From positions 6,302,261 through 6,366,260 of the forward strand of contig NZ_LT840184.1 of assembly GCF_900177425.1 (NCBI RefSeq): DNA of 64,000 nt, written 5' to 3'. The position numbers were made by a program, and so were the translations under genes. The notes beneath the pieces were generated by a model, which was given only the letters and a program-made list of their open reading frames with translations, had not been told where the DNA came from and made no database searches. This document shows positions 54,686 through 63,709 of the stretch, piece after piece; the stretch's first letter is position 1, and each line of letters begins with the position of its first letter. The DNA is from Paenibacillus uliginis N3/975. Lineage in GTDB: Bacteria > Bacillota > Bacilli > Paenibacillales > Paenibacillaceae.

Positions 54686-55125
54686 AAGTCATTTTTATTA
54701 AGGATATGAAGGGCCAAGGCAAGAAAGGCCAAGTTAAAGAGGTATCAGAAGGCTATGCAGCGAATTTCTTGTTTCCGCGCGGGGTAGCTCGTCCTGCTAC
54801 CGAGGGCAATATGAAAACGTTGGAGCAGCAAAATGCATCCGAGCAAAAGCGTAAGCAGCAGGAGAAGGAAGAAGCTGTCGCTCTCGGTAAACAGCTTGAG
54901 GAAATGACCGTAACCGTGAAAGCGAAGTCCGGTGAAGGCGGGCGACTGTTTGGTGCCATTACAAGCAAGCAGATCGCAGAAACATTAGCTGCACAAAAGA
55001 TCAAGATCGATAAACGCAAAATTGAATTGAGTGAGCCGATTCGTCATCTGGGTGTGACGCAAGTACCCGTGAAGCTCCACCCTGAGGTCAAAGCGACACT
55101 CAAGGTTCAAATTACGGAGGAGTAG
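54682..55125 (+). CDS. rplI: Ribosomal protein bL9
   Basis: A large-subunit protein of 147 residues. The N-terminal domain is KVIFIKDMKGQGKKGQVKEV, then GYAANFLFPRGVA. A long helix joins it to the C-terminal RNA-binding domain (GRLFGAITSKQIAE). The ATG overlaps the gdpP stop, as in Bacillus. Confidence 0.97.
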   Translation: MKVIFIKDMKGQGKKGQVKEVSEGYAANFLFPRGVARPATEGNMKTLEQQNASEQKRKQQEKEEAVALGKQLEEMTVTVKAKSGEGGRLFGAITSKQIAETLAAQKIKIDKRKIELSEPIRHLGVTQVPVKLHPEVKATLKVQITEE

Positions 55126-55126
55126 A

Positions 55127-56488
55127 ATGGGCGGAGAACTCTATTTCGATCGGATACCTCCCCAGAACCTCGAAGCGGAGCAGGCGGTGCTTGGTGCTGT
55201 ACTGCTGCAAAGCGAGGCGCTGATTACAGCGATGGAGCGGGTGCAGACCGAGGATTTCTACGATAAGACGCACCAGATGATCTACGAAGTAATGGTGCAG
55301 CTTGGAGAAGAGAACCAGCCGATCGATCTGGTGACACTCACTTCCCGGCTTCAAGATAAAGGCGAGCTTGAGGAAATCGGCGGCGTAAGTTATTTGGCCA
55401 AATTGGCCCATGCCGTACCCACAGCTGCTAACGTAGATTATTACGCACAGATTATCGAAGAGAAATCCATGCTTCGTCGTCTGATCCGCACGGCAACCCA
55501 GATTGTAAGTGAAGGATATACCGGGGGCGAAGATGTATCCGGTATGCTGAGTGAGGCCGAACGGCGGATTTTGGAAATATCCAACCGCCGAACAGGCAGC
55601 GGGTTTATTGCAATCCGTGATGTGCTGATGGAAGTGTTTGAGAAGGTTGAGGGTCTTTACCAAAACCAAGGGAATACGACAGGGATTCCATCAGGATTCG
55701 TAGATCTGGACAAGATGACGAGCGGATTTCAGCGCAATGACTTGATCATTGTAGCGGCCCGTCCGTCGGTTGGTAAAACGGCGTTCGCGTTGAACATTGC
55801 CCAAAACGTAGCCATCCGGGCTAAAGAGACCGTAGCCATCTTCAGTCTGGAGATGTCCGCGCCTCAGCTGGTGCAGCGTATGATCTGTGCCGAGGCGAAC
55901 CTCGACGCAGGGGTAATGCGTAACGGTGACTTCAAGGGTGATGAGGATTGGTCTAAGTTGACGATGGGCATTGCCGCCTTGTCAGAAGCGGAGATTTATA
56001 TTGACGATACGCCAGGCGTAACTGTAGCGGATATCCGCGCCAAATGTCGCCGTCTCAAGAAGGAGAAGGGACTTGGTATGATTCTCATCGACTACCTGCA
56101 GCTCATTCACGGGCGCGGTAAGGCTGGTGAGAATCGGCAGCAGGAGGTATCGGAAATTTCCCGTACCTTGAAGCAGATTGCGCGTGAGTTAGAAGTGCCG
56201 GTTATTGCACTGTCACAGCTCAGCCGGGGTGTGGAACAGCGTCAGGATAAACGTCCGATGATGAGTGACTTGCGGGAATCCGGTTCGATCGAGCAGGATG
56301 CCGATATCGTCGCGTTTCTGTATCGGGATGATTACTATAATCAGGAAACAGAGAAGAAGAATATCATCGAGATTATTATTGCCAAGCAGCGTAACGGGCC
56401 GGTAGGTACGGTAGAGCTGGTGTTCTTGAAGAACTTTAACAAGTTCGTCAATTATGAACGAACGCATGCCGATGCCTTTGCCGGTTAG
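55127..56488 (+). CDS. dnaB: Replicative DNA helicase
   Basis: Hexameric replicative helicase of the DnaB family (called DnaC in Bacillus subtilis), 453 residues. The N-terminal helical domain starts with PPQNLEAEQAVLGAVLL. The RecA-like motor has Walker A ARPSVGKTAFALN and Walker B MILIDYLQL, and later LSQLSRGVEQR and LRESGSIEQDAD. It starts one base after the rplI stop. Confidence 0.97.
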   Translation: MGGELYFDRIPPQNLEAEQAVLGAVLLQSEALITAMERVQTEDFYDKTHQMIYEVMVQLGEENQPIDLVTLTSRLQDKGELEEIGGVSYLAKLAHAVPTAANVDYYAQIIEEKSMLRRLIRTATQIVSEGYTGGEDVSGMLSEAERRILEISNRRTGSGFIAIRDVLMEVFEKVEGLYQNQGNTTGIPSGFVDLDKMTSGFQRNDLIIVAARPSVGKTAFALNIAQNVAIRAKETVAIFSLEMSAPQLVQRMICAEANLDAGVMRNGDFKGDEDWSKLTMGIAALSEAEIYIDDTPGVTVADIRAKCRRLKKEKGLGMILIDYLQLIHGRGKAGENRQQEVSEISRTLKQIARELEVPVIALSQLSRGVEQRQDKRPMMSDLRESGSIEQDADIVAFLYRDDYYNQETEKKNIIEIIIAKQRNGPVGTVELVFLKNFNKFVNYERTHADAFAG

Positions 56489-56562
56489 AACGTCCGGATT
56501 ACTCATTTTCATAGTACCATGACTTAAGATAGATATATTCCTGTCGCAAGTCGTCCTAATTC

Positions 56563-56602
56563 CGAACAATCGTACATGTATATGTGCGATTGTTCGTTTT
56601 TG
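56563..56602 (+). terminator. dnaB terminator
   Basis: The stem CGAACAATCGTACA/TGTGCGATTGTTCG is followed by TTTTTG. Confidence 0.9.
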
Positions 56603-56740
56603 TATTTGACTTTAAAAAAGGGGGCTGTTACACTAATATTGCTGCCTCAGGGTGGGAAATGTATGACAGTAAACAGCAATTTGAAGGCAAAGTGAGACAA
56701 TATAAGGTGGTTTCTTAAATCACCGAGCGGAGGAATGAAT

Positions 56741-58027
56741 ATGTCAACGGTAGTCGTTGTGGGAACACAATGGGGAGATGAAGGAAAAGGGAAGATCACG
56801 GATTATTTGGCGGAGAGCGCTGACGTGGTGGCCCGCTACCAGGGCGGTAATAACGCCGGCCATACCATTCTGATTGACGGTAAAAAGTTCAAACTCAGCT
56901 TAATTCCATCCGGAGTATTTTATAAAGACAAGACTTGTGTGATCGGTAACGGTATGGTTATTAACCCGGCCGCACTTATTGAAGAGATTAAATACATTCA
57001 TGATAATGGATTTAGCACTGACAATTTGGTCATCAGTGACCGTGCGCATGTTATCATGCCTTACCATACGGTACTCGATGCACTTGAGGAAGATCGTAAA
57101 GGCCCTAACAAGATCGGTACAACCCGCAAAGGTATCGGCCCTTGCTACATGGATAAAGCGGCACGGAATGGTATCCGAATTGCTGACTTGATGGATGCTG
57201 AGGAATTCGAGCTGAAGCTGCGTCACATGATGAAAGAGAAAAATGACGTGATCAAGCAAATGTACGGCGGTGAAGAGCTGGATGTCGAAGAAACGCTGAC
57301 TCAGTATCTTGCTTATGCTGAAGAAATCCGCCGTTATGTGCGCGATACTTCCGTTATTCTTAATGATGCAATCGATGCGGATAAAAAAGTGTTGTTCGAA
57401 GGCGCGCAAGGCGTAATGCTGGACATCGATCAAGGTACGTATCCGTTCGTTACATCTTCGAACCCTTCCGCCGGCGGTGTATGTATCGGTTCTGGTGTTG
57501 GACCCTCAAAGATCCAGCAGGTGATCGGCGTCGCTAAATCCTACACCACGCGTGTCGGAGACGGCCCATTCCCGACAGAGCTGAATAACGAGATCGGCAA
57601 TTATATCCGTGAAAAAGGTCATGAGTACGGTACAGTGACTGGGCGTGCACGCCGTGTGGGCTGGTTCGACAGCGTCGTTGTACGTCATGCCCGTCGTGTA
57701 AGTGGGATTACAGGTTTGTCTCTGAACTCACTTGACGTACTGAGCGGTCTGGAAACTGTGAAGATTTGCACAGCTTACAAATACCGCGGTGAGGAAATTA
57801 CACATTACCCGGCAAGCCTGAAAATGCTGGCTGAGTGCGAAGCAGTATATGAAGAGCTGCCAGGCTGGAATGAGGATATTACCGGTGCGAAGACACTGGA
57901 GGATCTGCCAGAGAATACCCGTCGTTATGTAGAGCGTGTATCTGAACTGACAGGGATTCCGATTGCGATCTTTTCCGTAGGACGGAACCGCGAACAGACA
58001 AACCAGGTCCTTCCGATTTACGAATAA
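56741..58027 (+). CDS. purA: Adenylosuccinate synthetase
   Basis: Makes adenylosuccinate from IMP, aspartate and GTP, the first committed step to AMP. The GTP loop is VVVGTQWGDEGKGKITD. KIGTTRKGIGPCYMDKA and GARRVGWFDS-type stretches (VTGRARRVGWFD) are conserved. It is 428 residues from the ATG at 56741, which is better spaced from GGAGGA than the in-frame ATG at 56735. Confidence 0.97.
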   Translation: MSTVVVVGTQWGDEGKGKITDYLAESADVVARYQGGNNAGHTILIDGKKFKLSLIPSGVFYKDKTCVIGNGMVINPAALIEEIKYIHDNGFSTDNLVISDRAHVIMPYHTVLDALEEDRKGPNKIGTTRKGIGPCYMDKAARNGIRIADLMDAEEFELKLRHMMKEKNDVIKQMYGGEELDVEETLTQYLAYAEEIRRYVRDTSVILNDAIDADKKVLFEGAQGVMLDIDQGTYPFVTSSNPSAGGVCIGSGVGPSKIQQVIGVAKSYTTRVGDGPFPTELNNEIGNYIREKGHEYGTVTGRARRVGWFDSVVVRHARRVSGITGLSLNSLDVLSGLETVKICTAYKYRGEEITHYPASLKMLAECEAVYEELPGWNEDITGAKTLEDLPENTRRYVERVSELTGIPIAIFSVGRNREQTNQVLPIYE

Positions 58028-58116
58028 GCAAGGGCTGACCGCCGCCATGCAACACCATAGGGTCTAATCGGAGTTTCACGTGGTGCGGTAAAGTAATAGA
58101 ATGGATATGTTTTTTT

Positions 58117-58152
58117 AAAGCCTGCCAAGGGAATTGGCAGGCTTCTCTTTTT
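58117..58152 (+). terminator. purA terminator
   Basis: The stem AAAGCCTGCC/GGCAGGCTT encloses aagggaatt and is followed by CTCTTTTT. Confidence 0.85.
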
Positions 58153-58215
58153 AGATGAGATCCTGTGTCGAGGGGAAATAGAGGAATTTATCCCAGCACA
58201 TGGAGAATGTATCCC

Positions 58216-58244
58216 TTGGGAAAAAGTAGTATAGGAAATATAAT
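58216..58244 (+). promoter_or_regulatory. Promoter of an unassigned short transcript
   Basis: -35 TTGGGA (58216-58221), a 17-base spacer and perfect -10 TATAAT (58239-58244). No recognised gene follows on this strand. Confidence 0.6.
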
Positions 58245-58250
58245 GTAGTA

Positions 58251-58492
58251 TATAACTCCGTTTGAGGGTGATTATTTGAAAGCGCTTAACCCAGTTACTT
58301 TCTATATATCACACCTGGGCTGTAAGACGGGGAGCAATACCAATCACAGACGCTGCAAGCGGTTCAGGCTAACATGTTTACGATGGATTTGGGGATCCCA
58401 CGGAAAGCCGCTTGCCGTTGTGTATAACGATCCATGCTGTAGATTCAGAACAAGCCGATCTTCTTATGCTCAAGAAGACCGGCTTGTTTTAT
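58251..58492 (+). ncRNA. Candidate small RNA between purA and hrtA
   Basis: About 240 bases bounded by the promoter at 58216-58244 and a terminator (ACAAGCCG...TCTTC/GAAGA...CGGCTTGT, TTTATT; 58450-58492). An internal 8-bp stem GCAAGCGG (58355-58362)/CCGCTTGC (58408-58415) closes a 45-base loop. A TTG-initiated frame (58276-58503) with a GAGGGTG site is present, but it runs through the terminator and resembles nothing. RNA is favoured over protein. Confidence 0.4.
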
Positions 58493-58495
58493 TCA

Positions 58496-59179
58496 TTATA
58501 TAGGCTTCTCGGAAAGCTTGCCGTCCTCGATGTAGACGACACGGTCGCACAAATCAAGCATACGCTTATCATGGGTGACCATAACAGCAGCCTTCTGGCG
58601 CAGCTTTACTTCATCGGCCAGCATCTGAACGACAGTCCGTCCGCGTTCTGAGTCCAGACTCGCTGTAGGCTCGTCTGCCAGAATAAGCTCCGGATCATTC
58701 ATCCATGCCCGGGCAATGGCCACACGTTGGCGCTCCCCGCCCGATAGGCTTTCTGGATAATGATCCGTGCGGTGCGAAAGACCGAGCCTTTTTAAAAGAT
58801 CATCAGCTCTTTCCTCACTCTTGCGTCTAGGTTTCCCCGCCAGCTTTGGAATGAGCAGCAGTTGGTCTCGAACAGTCAAATAAGGAATCAAGTTTGAAGA
58901 CTGAAAAATAAATCCGATATTGTCCAGCCTAATTTTGTTCATCTGTTTGGACGACAACTTGCCCACTTCCTTGTTTCCAATCATAATCCGGCCATTTGTG
59001 GGCGATAGGAGTGCCCCCGCAATCGATAGAAAGGTGCTCTTCCCGGAGCCGGAAGGGCCGACCACCGCTACGAACTCGCCTGCCTTCACCTGCAGTGAAA
59101 CATCATCTAGAACCTTAACGGAAGTATCCCCGTCTCCAAACTCTTTGCTTACATGGTCGAGTATCAGTTTATCACCCAT
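58496..59179 (-). CDS. hrtA: Haem exporter ATPase HrtA
   Basis: ABC ATPase of the MacB/LolD type (227 residues). Walker A is GPSGSGKSTFLS, the signature is LSGGERQRVAIARA and Walker B is LILADEPTASLD. It partners the permease HrtB to remove excess haem from the membrane. The assignment rests on the neighbours (HrtB-type permease, HssRS pair, HssR repeat) rather than on the ATPase itself. It overlaps hrtB by one base. Confidence 0.85.
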   Translation of the reverse strand: MGDKLILDHVSKEFGDGDTSVKVLDDVSLQVKAGEFVAVVGPSGSGKSTFLSIAGALLSPTNGRIMIGNKEVGKLSSKQMNKIRLDNIGFIFQSSNLIPYLTVRDQLLLIPKLAGKPRRKSEERADDLLKRLGLSHRTDHYPESLSGGERQRVAIARAWMNDPELILADEPTASLDSERGRTVVQMLADEVKLRQKAAVMVTHDKRMLDLCDRVVYIEDGKLSEKPI

Positions 59180-60279
59180 TATGCAGCCCTCCCGATCGCT
59201 TCGATAGCATCAATTTTGACAACCCGATAAAGTGACAACAGAGAACCGATGAGAGACACGAACAGGAACAGCCCAGCCGAACCGAGCACTAAGGACGGTG
59301 ATAGATCAAACGGGATACTGTTGCCGATTAGAGCCGCTACACCGTAGGTAAGGGCAATACTGATGATCAGACTGACAACCGAAAGGAGCATAACCTGTAA
59401 AATCAGATTTCTGGCCAAGTAAGCGGATTGGGCTCCGATAGCCTTGAGCACGCCGAATTGGTTCATTTTTTGAATGGTAATGACATAGAAGAATACAGCG
59501 AGCACAAAGGCGGCAATGATATACAGAAATACGATCATCATCATGAGCGACCCTTGTTCTTCTTTATAGCCCGGAATTCCTTGCAGGGCCTGGTCTTTAC
59601 TAATGACATCAATGTCCGGAACCTGCTGGACCAGCTGGTCGGCCTGATCCGAACTTGCACTCAATGCAATGGCGTTAAAGAACATCCCGCGACCTGAGTC
59701 CGAGTTGTGAATAGATTCCCAGCCCTTATAGTTCATATGAAGAACCGGCGCGTGGCTAAAGGACTGACCTTCGGTAAAACCAACGATAGTAAAGGCTTTG
59801 CCGGAAGCTTGATCGATGATCTGGTCACCCAGCTTGAAATCCTCTTCCTTCAAGGAGCGATCGGCCAGCACCTCGTCAGCTTTTGTTTGGCTGATCATCG
59901 AGCCTTCCACCACGGTAGGTGCCAGCATCTGCTCCGTATCGATAGCAAAAAATGCGGCATCCACCTTCGAGGTAGAGTTGCTTCGCGTCAGTGTAGTCAT
60001 CTGGACACCTAACGGGGTAGCCGATTGTTCACCGGTATGCTCCCTGATATCGTTCCAATCCTGCTCGGTCAAAACCGAGCGGTTTAGACGCTGGTCAGAT
60101 TCCTTTTGTACGACGAGATAGTCAGCCTTCATATTTTGGATCGAGGATGCATTATCTGATGCTAGCCCTTGGGCCAGACCGGTTACAAACAGAACGAGCC
60201 AGGCGATCAGGACCATGATAAACCCGATTAATAAATATCGCAGCTTCGAATGTTTGAGCTCACGCACAGCAAGAAACAT
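59179..60279 (-). CDS. hrtB: Haem exporter permease HrtB
   Basis: FtsX/MacB-type permease (366 residues) with four membrane helices. The first is after FLAVRELKHSKLRYLLIGFI, followed by a large external domain and the C-terminal three-helix FtsX domain. The N-terminus, KLRY..LI..I.....VLFVTGLAQGL, closely follows HrtB of staphylococci and bacilli. It has its own promoter and HssR repeat in front. Confidence 0.87.
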   Translation of the reverse strand: MFLAVRELKHSKLRYLLIGFIMVLIAWLVLFVTGLAQGLASDNASSIQNMKADYLVVQKESDQRLNRSVLTEQDWNDIREHTGEQSATPLGVQMTTLTRSNSTSKVDAAFFAIDTEQMLAPTVVEGSMISQTKADEVLADRSLKEEDFKLGDQIIDQASGKAFTIVGFTEGQSFSHAPVLHMNYKGWESIHNSDSGRGMFFNAIALSASSDQADQLVQQVPDIDVISKDQALQGIPGYKEEQGSLMMMIVFLYIIAAFVLAVFFYVITIQKMNQFGVLKAIGAQSAYLARNLILQVMLLSVVSLIISIALTYGVAALIGNSIPFDLSPSLVLGSAGLFLFVSLIGSLLSLYRVVKIDAIEAIGRAA

Positions 60280-60335
60280 GGTTGCTTCATCTCCATTCCT
60301 GTAGATATGGCCAAATTATCTTTGGCTATGGCTAC

Positions 60336-60368
60336 AGTATAGGAATCCAATGTGAACGGAGCATGAAC
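60336..60368 (-). promoter_or_regulatory. HssR-binding direct repeat and hrtBA promoter
   Basis: The minus strand reads GTTCATGCT-CC-GTTCACATT (60349-60368). This matches the known HssR target GTTCATATT-N2-GTTCATATT of Staphylococcus aureus with three mismatches and the same 11-base period. A -10 TATACT (60336-60341) follows, so the repeat sits in the -35 position typical of activator-dependent promoters. Confidence 0.75.
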
Positions 60369-60385
60369 GGAGCCTGAGCAACGTA

Positions 60386-61765
60386 TTAAACAGCGGGAAG
60401 AAGCACACGGAACGTTGTTCCTTTGCCTAATTGACTCGTAACTTCAATGGAACCGCGATGCAGGTCGATAATTTTTTGGGTGATGGACAGTCCGAGACCT
60501 GTGCTGGTTTCTTTCCTGTCGCGGGCGGTATCCGCTTTATAGAACCGGTTGAAAATATGCGGTAAATCCGATTCTGCTATGCCGATGCCTGTATCTGATA
60601 TTTCAATGCAGCACATATCGTCTAGGCGTGAAATGCGTAAAGAGATCGATCCGCCTGAATCGGTAAACTTCACACTGTTTGTAATGAGATTGGTCCACAC
60701 CTGGTGCAGCAACTGTTGATCGCCATGTATGAAAAGTGACGGCAGCTCCATATCAATAGCTAAATCCTTGCTGCGCCAGCTCCATTCCGTAACGAGCAGC
60801 ACCTGTTTGATCTGGGCGGCCAGATCAAAAGTTGATTTCTCTAAGATGTGTTCTTCTTTATCCAGTGAAGCCAGCATAAGCAGCTGTTTGCTCAGTTGGG
60901 ACATTCGCCGGCTCTCTTCCTCAATAATCGATAAATAACGGTTTCGCTGTTCCTCTGAGAGGTTCTTCGTCTGCAGAGTCTGAGAAAATCCCTGAATAGA
61001 AGCAAGCGGCGACTGGATCTCGTGCGAAACGTTAGACACAAATTCCTGTCTCATCTGCTCCAACTGCTCCAGTCCTTTGGCCATATGAGAGAAGTGGGTA
61101 GACAGTTTACCGATTTCATCCCGCCGTTTGACGTTCAGCTTCAGATTGTATTTGCCTTGGGATATTTGTTTAGTAGCATCCGTCAGATGTACGATCGGCT
61201 TGACGATGTGACGGGTAATAATACCGACGAGCAGTATGCTCAGCAGAATGGAAATAATCATAATAATCGAGAAAAAGATGCGCATCTCGCCGAACTGGAC
61301 CATCACATCCGGTCTGAGAAAGAGGGCGTGGGTGACCCCGTCAATTACGATAGGGACACCGATCGAGTTCATCAGATCATTATCAAAAAATCCGGTAATG
61401 AACAGTTTGGATGGAAAGTTCAGAATCCCGTGATAAGTTTCGCCGCTTACGACCTCCTTAATCACCTCTGGCTCTAGTGAATTACGACTAAACTCTCCGC
61501 CATAAAACATTTCGTGTCCATCACCGTCCGCAAGAACTATCTGATAACCCAGTTTTCCGACGTGAGTTAGATAATCTTCAATACCAACCTCGGGATTATG
61601 CTTGTAAAAATTTTCGATATCATAGGCCATATCCGTAATTTTCTGGTCATTATAAGCCTTCAAATTGTATTGGTAATACATATTGGACAAAAGAAATGCA
61701 AATACGCTGCTTAGCACCATAATGCAGATCGTTGTAACGACGATTCTGGAATAGAGAGTCTTCAC
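60386..61765 (-). CDS. hssS: Haem-sensing histidine kinase HssS
   Basis: Membrane histidine kinase of 459 residues. Two membrane helices (about 7-28 and 162-185) flank a 130-residue external sensor. HAMP follows (ITRHIVKPIVHLTDATKQIS), then the phosphorylated His248 (NVSHEIQSPLASIQGF). The ATPase boxes are TNSVKFTDSGG, SDTGIGIAESDLPHIFNRF and STGLGLSITQKI. It overlaps hssR by four bases. Its size and neighbours match HssS. Confidence 0.87.
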   Translation of the reverse strand: MKTLYSRIVVTTICIMVLSSVFAFLLSNMYYQYNLKAYNDQKITDMAYDIENFYKHNPEVGIEDYLTHVGKLGYQIVLADGDGHEMFYGGEFSRNSLEPEVIKEVVSGETYHGILNFPSKLFITGFFDNDLMNSIGVPIVIDGVTHALFLRPDVMVQFGEMRIFFSIIMIISILLSILLVGIITRHIVKPIVHLTDATKQISQGKYNLKLNVKRRDEIGKLSTHFSHMAKGLEQLEQMRQEFVSNVSHEIQSPLASIQGFSQTLQTKNLSEEQRNRYLSIIEEESRRMSQLSKQLLMLASLDKEEHILEKSTFDLAAQIKQVLLVTEWSWRSKDLAIDMELPSLFIHGDQQLLHQVWTNLITNSVKFTDSGGSISLRISRLDDMCCIEISDTGIGIAESDLPHIFNRFYKADTARDRKETSTGLGLSITQKIIDLHRGSIEVTSQLGKGTTFRVLLPAV

Positions 61766-62439
61766 GTGGTACCAACCTCCAGCTTATACCCGACCCCCCG
61801 CACTGTGCGGATACTAAAGTCTCTGCTTCGATCCGCGAATCGTTCTCTCAGCCGTTTAATATGCACATCAACCGTACGGTCGTCGCCGTCAAAATCCGAG
61901 CCCCAAATAAGCTGGATCAGCTCATCGCGTGTAAATGTGCGATCCGGATAGCTTGCGAGCTGAGAGAGCAGATCGAATTCCTTCATCGGCAACATCAGTA
62001 CTTTACCGTGGCCGTATACCTCATAGCTTTTCCGGTCGATGACGGTATCGTGAAGATGGATTTTGTCGGCACTGACCATCTGATAGCGGCGCAGAAGCGC
62101 CTTGATGCGGAACAACAATTCCTTTGGTTCAAAGGGCTTGGTTACATAATCGTCGGTCCCGACGGCAAAGCCCTTTTCCTTATCGAGGAGCTGGTCCTTG
62201 GCTGTAAGTAAAATCACCGGAAAATCGTAGTCATTTCGGATTTCCTCGGTAAGCTGATATCCATCCTTATTCGGCATCATCACATCGACAACGGCCAGAT
62301 GAATTTGTTCTTTGACAAGACAGGCTGAGGCTTCTTCTCCGTCGGCTGCCTCATATACAGAATAGCCTTCAAGCTGAAGGTGATATCGTAATAATTCCCG
62401 GATGTGAGGATCGTCATCTGCGATTAAAATGTGAACCAT
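61762..62439 (-). CDS. hssR: Haem response regulator HssR
   Basis: OmpR-type regulator, 225 residues. The receiver has Asp9/Asp10, the phosphorylated Asp52 (VVDVMMP) and the TAKD and TKPFEPKEL stretches. The winged helix ends in DDRTVDVHIKRLRERF. It resembles staphylococcal HssR (MMP, DDYVTKPFE, DERTVDVHIKRLRQR). It would activate hrtBA through the repeat at 60349-60368 when haem is in excess. Confidence 0.88.
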   Translation of the reverse strand: MVHILIADDDPHIRELLRYHLQLEGYSVYEAADGEEASACLVKEQIHLAVVDVMMPNKDGYQLTEEIRNDYDFPVILLTAKDQLLDKEKGFAVGTDDYVTKPFEPKELLFRIKALLRRYQMVSADKIHLHDTVIDRKSYEVYGHGKVLMLPMKEFDLLSQLASYPDRTFTRDELIQLIWGSDFDGDDRTVDVHIKRLRERFADRSRDFSIRTVRGVGYKLEVGTT

Positions 62440-62672
62440 GGCTGGATAGCCCCCTAGAATGGTATGTATGGATAATTATAATCATCATAGCACGAGCCTA
62501 GTTTGGCCCAAAACCATATAAAGCATAAGGGATTCTGTAGAAAAGTGTTATAAAAATGTTGAAGAGAGGACATTTTAAGAGGTTGAACCTTCGGCATGCC
62601 GTCCATACTGGATAAAGTAGGTAAATGATGACCATGTCATTTCGGAACATGCATGAGAAGGAGGCAGAGCAC

Positions 62673-63407
62673 ATGAAGCTGATGAAATGGCTGCTTAAAA
62701 TCAGTCTTACGGCAGTGCTTATAAGTACACTAACAATTCTGACCACAGGTATTGTTGTGAATAGCTATCTTCAATCGGTACTGGCGAGCTTTAATATCCA
62801 GTTGGAGGCTCAGCCGATGGGAGTAGGAGGCATCATGAAAAATTTACTCGGGTTTAACGGTTCAAGTGGACAGGACAAGGTAGACACAGGTACAAAAGGC
62901 ACTGTGGAGAATAATTCGGCTGGAGGCCAAAATAACGACGCAGCATCCGGCTCATCGAGTACGCAGGAGGAGGACCGCTCCTCGTCAGAAGGAAGTTCTA
63001 AGCAGGATAACGATACGGAAGGGACGAATTCTGGAGCGACCGGAGGAGCTTCTGATGACAGCAATGAGAATGGCGATGACCGGGCGATAGAGGGGGAAGC
63101 TCCACCGGAAGATTCTCTGCCAGTAATGGGACGAAGTGCGGGTGAATCGGCAGCCGGTCAAGGGGATCAGCAGTTAGTAATGACCCCAGATGAAATGGTT
63201 GATAAGAAAAGCAGTCTTAGCACGAAAGAGAAAGAAGAGATTTTTACACTGTTGATGAGCAAGCTGCCGCAGGCGGAGATGCAAAAAATATCCGAAGCCA
63301 TGGAAGACGGATTGACAGCCTCCGAGCTGGATGAGATCGAGAATGGCATTTCCAAATATTTGAGCAAAGACGAGTTTGAGAAATTGATGACCATGCTTCA
63401 AAAATAG
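62673..63407 (+). CDS. Unknown anchored protein with a disordered acidic linker
   Basis: A 244-residue protein from the ATG at 62673, behind GAAGGAGG. It has an N-terminal membrane helix (about 8-30), a low-complexity Ser/Gly/Glu/Asn linker (about 70-165) and a C-terminal helical domain of about 65 residues that starts LSTKEKEEIFTLLMSKLPQAEMQ. I do not recognise a family. The last part resembles small helical bundles of spore-associated or cell-surface proteins, but this is only an impression. It lies opposite hssR and before the M23 peptidase, with its own terminator. Confidence 0.7.
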   Translation: MKLMKWLLKISLTAVLISTLTILTTGIVVNSYLQSVLASFNIQLEAQPMGVGGIMKNLLGFNGSSGQDKVDTGTKGTVENNSAGGQNNDAASGSSSTQEEDRSSSEGSSKQDNDTEGTNSGATGGASDDSNENGDDRAIEGEAPPEDSLPVMGRSAGESAAGQGDQQLVMTPDEMVDKKSSLSTKEKEEIFTLLMSKLPQAEMQKISEAMEDGLTASELDEIENGISKYLSKDEFEKLMTMLQK

Positions 63408-63483
63408 GCTGTAGCTGCTTGCAGGCTTAGGTTTGTCACTGTTTTGTCATTCGAAAAAAATAACAAAATGAGGAATATGAATC

Positions 63484-63511
63484 AAACCCGCGTCCTGCGC
63501 GGGTTTTTTCT
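63484..63511 (+). terminator. Terminator of the unknown anchored protein
   Basis: The stem AAACCCGCG/CGCGGGTTT encloses tcctg and is followed by T6. Confidence 0.9.
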
Positions 63512-63534
63512 GCGAGCTGGAGACTTGATCAGAC

Positions 63535-63551
63535 TGTAAAAGCTATGTTAA
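63535..63551 (+). promoter_or_regulatory. WalR box upstream of the M23 peptidase
   Basis: TGTAAA-AGCTA-TGTTAA fits the WalR consensus TGTWAH-N5-TGTWAH exactly. A promoter-like -35 TTGACG (63591-63596) with a weak -10 (63614-63620) lies downstream. Confidence 0.7.
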
Positions 63552-63709
63552 AGTTAACTGGTGTTGAAAAGGTTAAGATTTTGAAACCTTTTGACGAATC
63601 ATAATATGATGATTTATACAAGATATGGTAAAAATATTGTCCGTTCGTCGTATACCTACATAAAAACTGGTTTGCACATAAGGACATAGGACTGAAAAAG
63701 GAGAAGAAC

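Noticed and set aside
58071..58086. GTTTCACGTG after purA, half of a parS
   Set aside because: Only one half of the palindrome matches; the other half (GTGCGG) is too different for ParB binding.
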